DNA of 64,000 nt. Source: Demequina gelatinilytica. Lineage in GTDB: Bacteria > Actinomycetota > Actinomycetes > Actinomycetales > Demequinaceae. The notes beneath the pieces were generated by a model. That model was not told the origin of the DNA. It was given only the letters and a program-made list of their open reading frames with translations, and did not search any database. The position numbers and the translations under genes were made by a program. Location: assembly GCF_000971115.1 (NCBI RefSeq), contig NZ_BBLV01000009.1, positions 24,432-88,431 on the forward strand, written 5' to 3'. Below, in pieces: positions 58,524-64,000 of the stretch; within the stretch, counting starts at the first letter, position 1, and each line of letters begins with the position of its first letter.

Positions 58524-58537
58524 TCGATGCGGGACGG

Positions 58538-59320
58538 CTACGCGGGCCTGCGTTCGACCCAGTGGAGCATCGCGAGCATGGTGAGCGCGCCGGCGACCGC
58601 ACCGCCCAGGTGACCCTGCCACGAGATGTTCGGGATCACGAAGCCGAGCACCAGCCACAGCCCCGCCGTGGTGAGCAGCGAGCGGTAGTCGAGCCTGAGC
58701 TTGGAGAGCACCACTCCGTAGGCGGCGATGAGCCCGAAGATCGCTCCCGATGCGCCGCCGTGCAGCGCGACCGATGGCGCGATGAGCGTGGCGACGAGCG
58801 AGCCGCCCAGCAACGACGCGAGGTAGAGCGCCGCGAAGCGCATGCGGCCGAGGATGGGCTCGAGCTGCGTCCCGAACTGGAACAGCACGAGCATGTTCAT
58901 GCCGAGGTGGAGCAGGCCGAAGTGCACGAACCCGGAGGAGACCCAGCGGTACCACTCGTCGCCCACGTTGGAGTACATCGCGAGCTCTTCGGGGCTGAGG
59001 CCCGTCCACAGCCCCCAGGCGTCCTGCCACGTGGCGGTGCCCATGACGAACGTGCCGTAGAGGAAGGCCGCGACGTTGAGCGCGATCAGGGTGTACGTGA
59101 CGTACGGGGTGCCGTGCGCGGTGGTGAAGCCCAGCCGGTTGACGATCGGTCGGCGCTGCGACGCGGCCTCGCGCACGCAGTCGACGCACTGGATGCCGAC
59201 CGATGCGGGGCGCTGGCACTCCGGGCAGGCGGGACGTCCGCAGCGCTGGCAGCGGACGTAGGAGACCCGGTCCGGGTGACGCGGGCACGTGGGCGCCGCG
59301 GCACCCGGATCGGATGTCAT
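58538..59320 (-). CDS. Rhomboid-family intramembrane serine protease with zinc-finger-like N-terminus
   Basis: A 260-residue intramembrane protease. Catalytic dyad Ser191 in GGASGAIFG and His237 in WQGHLGG; six or seven membrane helices from about 73. The first 50 residues hold seven Cys (12, 24, 27, 32, 35, 45, 48) and a His in a B-box-like zinc-binding arrangement, as in many actinobacterial rhomboids next to ppiA. Six bases after ppiA, same operon. Substrates unknown. Confidence 0.92.
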   Translation of the reverse strand: MTSDPGAAAPTCPRHPDRVSYVRCQRCGRPACPECQRPASVGIQCVDCVREAASQRRPIVNRLGFTTAHGTPYVTYTLIALNVAAFLYGTFVMGTATWQDAWGLWTGLSPEELAMYSNVGDEWYRWVSSGFVHFGLLHLGMNMLVLFQFGTQLEPILGRMRFAALYLASLLGGSLVATLIAPSVALHGGASGAIFGLIAAYGVVLSKLRLDYRSLLTTAGLWLVLGFVIPNISWQGHLGGAVAGALTMLAMLHWVERRPA

Positions 59321-59326
59321 CGGGTG

Positions 59327-59866
59327 TTACTCGGCGATGGAGATGCCGGTGATCATGACGTCCTCGAGGGGACGGTCGCGGCCATCGGTGGGCGTGGTGG
59401 CGATCTTGTCGACCACCGCGCGGGACTCGTCGTCCGCGACCTTGCCGAAGATGGTGTGCTTGCCGTTGAGCCAGCTCGGCTTGTCCACGGTGATGAAGAA
59501 CTGCGAGCCGTTGGTGCCGCCCGGACGCCCGGTGATGGGGTTGAGACGCTGGCCCGCGTTCGCCATGGCGAGCAGGTAGGGCTCGTCGAAGCGGAGCTCG
59601 GGGTGGATCTCGTCGTCGAAGTTGTAGCCCGGGCCGCCGGTGCCGGTGCCGAGCGGGCAGCCGCCCTGGATCATGAAGCCGTTGATGACGCGGTGGAACA
59701 CCAGGCCGTCGTAGAACGGGTCGTTCGACTTCTCACCGGTCGCGGGGTTCTTCCACTCCTTCTCGCCGGTGGCGAGGCCCACGAAGTTCTTGACGGTCAC
59801 GGGCGCGTGGTCCGGGTACAGCTCGATGCGGATGTCCCCGGCGGTGGTCTGAAGGGTTGCGATCAT
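59327..59866 (-). CDS. ppiA: Cyclophilin-type peptidyl-prolyl isomerase PpiA
   Basis: A 179-residue cytoplasmic cyclophilin that speeds proline isomerisation. Active-site motifs FHRVINGFMIQGG (about 57-69), GTNGSQFFIT (about 120-129) and WLNGKHTIFGKV (about 135-146). No signal peptide. ATG 59866 lacks a ribosome binding site. Confidence 0.94.
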   Translation of the reverse strand: MIATLQTTAGDIRIELYPDHAPVTVKNFVGLATGEKEWKNPATGEKSNDPFYDGLVFHRVINGFMIQGGCPLGTGTGGPGYNFDDEIHPELRFDEPYLLAMANAGQRLNPITGRPGGTNGSQFFITVDKPSWLNGKHTIFGKVADDESRAVVDKIATTPTDGRDRPLEDVMITGISIAE

Positions 59867-59994
59867 GCCCGCTATTGTTCCATGCCCCTCGCCTCGATGC
59901 GCCTCAAGTGGCACGATGGACGGAACAGCCTTCTGCCTGGGGACGTTCCCCTCGGCACGGGGGCGAAGTCCCCACGGACCAGGAGGAGCGCAGC

Positions 59995-60891
59995 ATGAGC
60001 AAGGTGACTTTCCAGGGCTTCGACGCCGACAAGGCGCGCGATCAGGCGGCCGATGCGGCGAAGGCGGCCCAGGAGGCCGCGCGCGAGGCCTCGGTCGCCG
60101 CGCGGAAGGCCGCGAAGCGCGCCAAGGAGTGGGCGGGACCGCAGGTCGAGCACGCCAAGGAGTGGGCCGGACCCAAGGTCCAGGAGGCGTACCACTCGGG
60201 TGCACGGAAGGCCTCCCCGTACGTGAAGAAGGCGGGCGGCAAGGCGTCGGAGTGGACGGACGTGGCGCATGCCGCGATCGTGGGCGCCGCCATCCCCGCG
60301 GTGATCGCTGCGATCGAGGACGCGGCGCGCGAGGAGCCGGAGCCCAAGGCCGGCCGCTCGTGGGGCAAGGTGCTGGTCCCGCTCGCGCTCGCCGCGGCGG
60401 CAGGTGCCGCCGTGGTGGTGTGGGCGCGTCGCGACCAGGGCCGCGATGCCTGGGCCGGCGAGGACGAGGAGTGGGAGTTCGCCGCCGAGGGCGACCTCAA
60501 GGACCAGGTGCGCCGCAACGTCAACAAGGCTGTGGACGCCGCCGCCGACGCCGCGAAGAAGGCCGCGGACGCCGCGAGCGCCGCCGCCGCTGCCGCCGCC
60601 GAGGTCATCACCGAGAAGGCCGGTCCCGCGTTCACGCAGGTCAAGGACACCGCCGTCACGGAGGCCAAGAAGGTCGCCGAGGTCGCGGGTCCCGCGTTCA
60701 CGCAGGTCAAGGACACCGCCGTCACGGAGGCCAAGAAGGTGAAGGAGGCCGCCGACGAGGCGCGTGCGCGGGCCACCGACGGCGTCGTGTCGACCATCGA
60801 CGATGCGGGCGACGTCTGGGAGGACGCCGCCGAGGAGCTCGGCGAGCAGATCGACGACCTCAAGGGCGAGTACAAGGCCGACGACAAGTAG
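59995..60891 (+). CDS. Ala/Lys-rich helical protein with one membrane span and internal repeats
   Basis: A 298-residue protein of no recognised function. Almost entirely amphipathic helix: Ala/Lys/Glu heptads (10-90), one membrane helix (about 120-142, VLVPLALAAAAGAAVVVWA), an acidic stretch, then more Ala/Lys helices including two copies of GPAFTQVKDTAVTEAKKV. ATG 59995 has AGGAGGAG upstream. Such YtxH/DUF5324-like proteins are often found beside ppiA in actinobacteria; the match is by composition and place only. Confidence 0.8.
   Translation: MSKVTFQGFDADKARDQAADAAKAAQEAAREASVAARKAAKRAKEWAGPQVEHAKEWAGPKVQEAYHSGARKASPYVKKAGGKASEWTDVAHAAIVGAAIPAVIAAIEDAAREEPEPKAGRSWGKVLVPLALAAAAGAAVVVWARRDQGRDAWAGEDEEWEFAAEGDLKDQVRRNVNKAVDAAADAAKKAADAASAAAAAAAEVITEKAGPAFTQVKDTAVTEAKKVAEVAGPAFTQVKDTAVTEAKKVKEAADEARARATDGVVSTIDDAGDVWEDAAEELGEQIDDLKGEYKADDK
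60622..60740 (+). repeat. 66-bp tandem duplication inside the helical protein gene
   Basis: A 53-base stretch at 60622-60674 is repeated exactly at 60688-60740 (period 66 bp, 22 codons). Confidence 0.9.
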
Positions 60892-60904
60892 TCGCGCAGC
60901 ACGC

Positions 60905-60936
60905 AGCGGGGCCCGGCCGTGCGGCCGGGCCCCGCT
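60905..60936. terminator. Bidirectional terminator
   Basis: AGCGGGGCCCGGCC pairs perfectly with GGCCGGGCCCCGCT (14 bp, 4-nt loop) between converging genes ending at 60891 and 60949. Confidence 0.85.
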
Positions 60937-60948
60937 GTCGTCTCGCGC

Positions 60949-61476
60949 TCAGGCCCGCGGCGTCGTGACGGTGAGCAGCGCGCTGGCACCACCCACGTCG
61001 GCGACGTATGCGTGGTCGACGTCGCTGACCCAGGTGATCAGCTGCCCGGCGGCGGCTCTCTGCGGAGCATCGACGGGCCCCGCTGTGACGGCGCCGCGCA
61101 GCACCAGCAGCCGCTCGACCACGCCTGCGCCGTGCGCGCCCGACCGGTGCTCATGCCCGCCCGCGAGCTCGAGCCGGTAGACCTCGACGACCTCGTCCTG
61201 CGCCTCGTCGACATCGAGCAGCGAGGCGACGATGCCGTCCGCGGCGACCTCCGCGCCGCGATGCTGGGCCAGCAGCGCCGCGAGCGGCGTGCCCAGCGCG
61301 GCGGCCAAGGCGTACAGCGTCGACAGGTTGGGATTGCGCGAGCCGTGCTCGATCTCCGACAGCGAGCCCTTGCCGATCCCGGCGGTGCGAGCGAGCGCCC
61401 CGAGGCTCATGCCGCGCTCGATCCGCGCCGCGCGCACCCGCGTGCCGATCACCCGCGCCAGCTCCGCCGCCTCCAT
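60949..61476 (-). CDS. XRE-family regulator with cupin domain
   Basis: A 175-residue regulator. HTH at about 6-60 (RVRAARIERGMSLGALARTAGIGKGSLSEIEHG), cupin-type effector domain at about 75-175. Start ATG 61476: TATGCT box six bases upstream and no ribosome binding site, so leaderless. Divergent from a BenE-type transporter; the long inverted repeat between them covers this gene's -35 region, suggesting autoregulation and control of the transporter. Confidence 0.88.
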   Translation of the reverse strand: MEAAELARVIGTRVRAARIERGMSLGALARTAGIGKGSLSEIEHGSRNPNLSTLYALAAALGTPLAALLAQHRGAEVAADGIVASLLDVDEAQDEVVEVYRLELAGGHEHRSGAHGAGVVERLLVLRGAVTAGPVDAPQRAAAGQLITWVSDVDHAYVADVGGASALLTVTTPRA

Positions 61477-61482
61477 GCCTCG

Positions 61483-61488
61483 AGCATA
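61483..61488 (-). promoter_or_regulatory. -10 box for the leaderless XRE-cupin gene
   Basis: TATGCT on the minus strand, six bases before the start codon. Confidence 0.55.
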
Positions 61489-61495
61489 CGGTGCG

Positions 61496-61543
61496 GCGTT
61501 CCATGAACGGAACACGGGTGATAGCGTTCTGTTCATGGAACGC
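61496..61543. promoter_or_regulatory. Probable operator between the XRE-cupin gene and benE
   Basis: GCGTTCCATGAACGGAAC and GTTCTGTTCATGGAACGC form an 18-bp inverted repeat with one mismatch and a 12-nt spacer. It overlaps the benE start codon (61535) and a TAGCGT box (61522-61527), so binding would block transcription and perhaps ribosome loading. Confidence 0.75.
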
Positions 61544-62749
61544 ACCTGGGTTCACGCCGCGGCGGTCGGCGTCACGACGGCGCTGGTGGGCTTCACCAGC
61601 TCGGTCGCGGTGCTCATCGCGGGCCTCACCGCTGCGGGCGCCGACGCGGACCAGGCGTCGTCCGGGCTGCTGGTGCTGTGCGTGAGCGTCGGGCTGGGCA
61701 CCATGGTGCTCTCCTGGCGCATGCGGACGCCGATCACGCTCGCGTGGTCGACCCCGGGTGCTGCGCTGCTCGCGACGCAGGCCTCGCTGGGCTGGGCGGC
61801 CGCCGTCGGCGCCTTCCTTGTCACGGGCTTCCTGATCGCGGCGATCGGCCTATGGCCGTGGCTCGGCAGGCTCGTCGCCTCGATCCCGGCACCGCTGGCC
61901 CAGGCCATGCTTGCCGGCGTGCTGGTCCCGTTGTGCCTGCGTCCCGTCACCGAGCTCGCCGCCGACCCGTGGCCCGTCGCGGTCGTGATCGTGATCTGGT
62001 TGGCCCTGCAACGCCTCGCCCTCCGGTGGGCGACGCCCACGGCCTTCGCCGCGGCGCTCGCCGTCATCGCGGTGCAGGCCGGCGCCGGTGCGCGCGGGGC
62101 GCTCGTGCCGCCGACCCTCGACCTGACCGCGCCGGAGATCACCGGGGCGGCCGTCGTCGGCATCGCGCTGCCGCTCACGGTGGTCACCATGGCGTCTCAG
62201 AACGTGCCCGGCATCGCGGTGCTCGCGAGCGCCGGCTTCCGGGTGCCGTGGAGGGCGACGATGCTGGTCACCGGCGCGGGGACCGCGCTCGGCGCGGCCG
62301 GGGGCGGACATGCCGTCAACCTCGCGGCCATCACCGCCGCCCTGCCGGCATCCCCCGACGCCGCCCGCGACCCTGAACGGCGCTGGATCGCCGCCTTCGC
62401 CGCCGGCTGCTCCTACCTGGTGCTCGCGGGCGCGGGCGCGACGCTCGTGGCGCTGTCGCACGCGGGCACCACCGACGCCCTCGCCGTCGTGGCCGGGCTC
62501 GCGCTGCTGCCGACCCTCGCCTCCTCCCTCGCGGGTGCCTTCGCGGCGGCGGAGGACCGCATCCCCGCCGCCGCGACGTTCATGCTCGCCGCGAGCGGAG
62601 CGACGCTCGCGGGCATCGGGTCCGCCTTCTGGGCGCTCGTGGGAGGGCTGGCGATCCGCACGCTGCTGGGCTCACGGACACGGTCCGAGCATGCGGGTCC
62701 CGGCGTCGGCGCCGAGCACCCGGACCCGCTCAGCCCGTCGCGGTCATGA
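61535..62749 (+). CDS. benE: BenE-family benzoate/proton symporter-like protein
   Basis: A 404-residue transporter with about 12 membrane helices. Features: TPITLAWSTPGAALLA (about 65-80), MASQNVPGIAVLASAGFRVPW (about 219-239), and GGGHAVNLAAITAALPASPDA (about 256-276), the BenE pattern. Start ATG 61535 lies inside the operator. No benzoate degradation genes are present in the window, so the substrate is open. Its last 20 bases overlap the converging glycosidase gene. Confidence 0.88.
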   Translation: MERTWVHAAAVGVTTALVGFTSSVAVLIAGLTAAGADADQASSGLLVLCVSVGLGTMVLSWRMRTPITLAWSTPGAALLATQASLGWAAAVGAFLVTGFLIAAIGLWPWLGRLVASIPAPLAQAMLAGVLVPLCLRPVTELAADPWPVAVVIVIWLALQRLALRWATPTAFAAALAVIAVQAGAGARGALVPPTLDLTAPEITGAAVVGIALPLTVVTMASQNVPGIAVLASAGFRVPWRATMLVTGAGTALGAAGGGHAVNLAAITAALPASPDAARDPERRWIAAFAAGCSYLVLAGAGATLVALSHAGTTDALAVVAGLALLPTLASSLAGAFAAAEDRIPAAATFMLAASGATLAGIGSAFWALVGGLAIRTLLGSRTRSEHAGPGVGAEHPDPLSPSRS

Positions 62750-64000
62750 GCGCGACCGCGGCCACGCCCGCCGTCGTCCCGCCCGGGCCCGCCTCGAAGC
62801 GCACCTCGATGCCGTCGGCCGGCGCCTCGACCTCGTAGAGCGACTCGATCACGTCCCCGTACAGCGGCACGTTGCGCGCCACGGTCGACGCGGGCGCGGC
62901 GACCTCGCCGCCCAACCGCACCACCGCATCGTCCCCGCCGGACGGCAGCCCGACCAGGGTCCGGATGCGCACCAGGTGCGGACCCGCGGCCCGCGGCTTG
63001 AGGGTGTAGGAGAACCAGTCCTCCGCCATGCGCCAGCTGCGGGCGTTGGTCCATTCGATCCGGGACGCCTGCGACACGTAGCCGTGGTCCATCTCCGACT
63101 GCTGCTCGCCGGGGGCGACCACGTCGACCACGTCGGCGTCCTCGAGCTCGTCCGCGTCGAGCTCGCTCAGCATGGTGCGAAGCTCGTCGGCGGAGCCACC
63201 CACCGGGAAGTAGACGGTGACGCGCTCGTCGTGGACCTCGTTGTACGGCTCGAGCTCGAGCCTGACCGGCACGGGCGCATCGCCGTCGAGGCGGAAGGCC
63301 GTGAGCATCGCCCGCCGGCCGAGCACGCCCGCGTCGAACGCGCCGTCCTCGCCCTCGCCCACCACGGCAGGCGTCTCGATCATGCGGCGACGGGGCCCGA
63401 GGGCGATGTGCGGCGCATCCTTGCCCGTCGCGACCATCCCCTCGAGCCCGTCGGCGCCATCGCGGTGCGCGAGCACGAACGGACCGAGCCGGAACGAGGC
63501 CCACGGAGAGCCGTCCGGAAGGGGCTCGAGCGCGAGGTGGGGGGACAGCTCGAGGACGATGCGCGTCGTCCCCTCCCACCGCCGGTCGAGAGCGACCTCG
63601 CGCGCGTCGGATGCGACCTCGACGAGCTCGCCGTCGACGTTCACCTCCGCGCCGTCGGACCAGTCGGGGATGCGCAGGCGCACGGTGCGCCGGTGGGGCT
63701 GGGCCGCGGTCACGTCGATGACGACGCTCCACGACGCCTTGAGATCGGCGCGCACCTCGAGCCGGATGCCGTCCCAGTCGAGCGTCGCGGGCTCGTAGAT
63801 CTCGACGCGGGGGCTGTCGCCGTCGCGCGAGAACAGGAAGCGGTCGTAGCGGCAGTGGCTCTCGAGCCCGCTGCCCACGCAGCACCACATCGACTCCCCG
63901 TGGCTCGAGTACACGCGGTAGTGCGCGGGGCGCAGGGGGGAGAAGTACACGAAGCCGCCGTGGCCGGGGTGCTGCACCGTGAGCGCGTGGTTGTAGATCG
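62730..64000 (-). CDS. GH127-family beta-L-arabinofuranosidase-like glycosidase, 5' end cut by window edge
   Basis: C-terminal 423 residues of a DUF1680/GH127 enzyme, reading in from base 64000 (IYNHALTVQHPGHGGFVYF). The family's catalytic and zinc cysteines are visible in SMWCCVGSGLESHC. After the catalytic (alpha/alpha)6 barrel end come beta-sandwich modules, including a long C-terminal part (after about residue 230) typical of large GH127 proteins. It would release L-arabinofuranose from plant glycans. There is no upstream context in the window. Confidence 0.85.
   Translation of the reverse strand, partial: IYNHALTVQHPGHGGFVYFSPLRPAHYRVYSSHGESMWCCVGSGLESHCRYDRFLFSRDGDSPRVEIYEPATLDWDGIRLEVRADLKASWSVVIDVTAAQPHRRTVRLRIPDWSDGAEVNVDGELVEVASDAREVALDRRWEGTTRIVLELSPHLALEPLPDGSPWASFRLGPFVLAHRDGADGLEGMVATGKDAPHIALGPRRRMIETPAVVGEGEDGAFDAGVLGRRAMLTAFRLDGDAPVPVRLELEPYNEVHDERVTVYFPVGGSADELRTMLSELDADELEDADVVDVVAPGEQQSEMDHGYVSQASRIEWTNARSWRMAEDWFSYTLKPRAAGPHLVRIRTLVGLPSGGDDAVVRLGGEVAAPASTVARNVPLYGDVIESLYEVEAPADGIEVRFEAGPGGTTAGVAAVALMTATG

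Larger units (their letters stand above)
58054..58537. other. Non-coding region rich in DnaA-box-like words and inverted repeats
   Basis: 484 bp with no credible ORF. The first 200 bp contain TTGTCCACA (58213-58221, the actinobacterial DnaA-box form), TGTGGATGA (58174-58182 and 58231-58239), TGTGGATGG (58131-58139), a 14-bp perfect inverted repeat holding TTATCCCC, and a half-matching TGTAGTTCTCCCC (58066-58078). The second half contains interleaved inverted repeats. dnaA/dnaN are not nearby in the window, so I do not call an origin. Confidence 0.6.

Noticed and set aside
58054-58537. Replication origin in the crgA-rhomboid gap
   Set aside because: DnaA-box-like words are present, but dnaA, dnaN and an AT-rich unwinding element are not; kept as a cluster only.
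58163-58613. Short open frames on both strands in the crgA-rhomboid gap
   Set aside because: No ribosome binding sites, low-complexity composition, and repeats explain the sequence better.
1-64000. CRISPR arrays, insertion sequences, prophage genes
   Set aside because: No regularly spaced repeats, transposase or integrase motifs were seen; the repeats found are gene duplications or short regulatory palindromes.

Overview
The window is a GC-rich (roughly 70%) chromosome segment of a motile, pigmented Gram-positive actinobacterium, most likely in the Micrococcales (Cellulomonadaceae/Demequinaceae-like). The taxonomy is inferred from base composition, frequent GTG starts, an outer-ring-free flagellum, a C50-type carotenoid cluster, and an actinobacterial cell-wall signalling block (fhaA-fhaB-pstP-rodA-pbpA-pknA-pknB ... 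pabA-srtE, crgA, rhomboid, ppiA) that usually lies near the replication origin. No sequence search was possible; names rest on motifs, gene order and family knowledge.

Region 1 (1-11.7 kb): three tandem chemoreceptor genes (minus), a divergent M15 peptidase, a bidirectional terminator, then a chemotaxis operon on the minus strand (cheA, cheW, cheB, cheR, cheY, cheX, a second cheY, a CheX-like gene) and csrA. Region 2 (11.7-34.5 kb): nearly the whole basal body, export apparatus, motor and hook on the minus strand, in three blocks: flgB-flgC-fliE-fliF-fliG-fliH-fliI-fliJ-fliK-flgD-flgE; flbD-motA-motB-fliL; fliM-fliN-fliO-fliP-fliQ-fliR-flhB-flhA and an FlhF-like protein with no P-loop. fliD-fliS and a FliT-position gene precede flgB. 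Region 3 (34.6-40.6 kb): flagellin, a small unknown ORF, sigma-28 (fliA), and on the plus strand flgN-flgK-flgL-fliW.

Region 4 (40.6-49.1 kb): the Ser/Thr phospho-signalling and cell-elongation operon fhaA to pknB, closed by a strong hairpin. Region 5 (49.1-56.1 kb): crtE-crtB-crtI-crtYe-crtYf-crtEb for a C50 carotenoid, then a marR/MFS-efflux divergent pair. Region 6 (56.1-60.9 kb): pabA, a 55-aa membrane protein and class E sortase (minus); crgA (plus); a 484-bp non-coding region rich in DnaA-box-like words; rhomboid protease and ppiA (minus); and an Ala/Lys-rich helical protein. Region 7 (60.9-64 kb): an XRE-cupin regulator divergent from a BenE-type transporter with a near-perfect operator between them, and a GH127 glycosidase cut by the window end.

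How the parts work together: eight promoter-like sites share a strict form (mostly TCAC, then 15 nt, then GCCGATRA/GG) and stand before dacY, the chemoreceptors, cheA, flbD, flgB, fliC, fliA and flgN, so the whole flagellar/chemotaxis block looks like one FliA regulon. The flagellin leader carries two GGA motifs placed as in the Bacillus hag leader, and csrA and fliW are both present, so a FliW-CsrA-flagellin feedback switch is likely. A different promoter form (TANNNT, 6-7 nt, start codon, no ribosome binding site) before csrA, fhaA, crtE, the XRE gene and benE points to leaderless housekeeping transcription.
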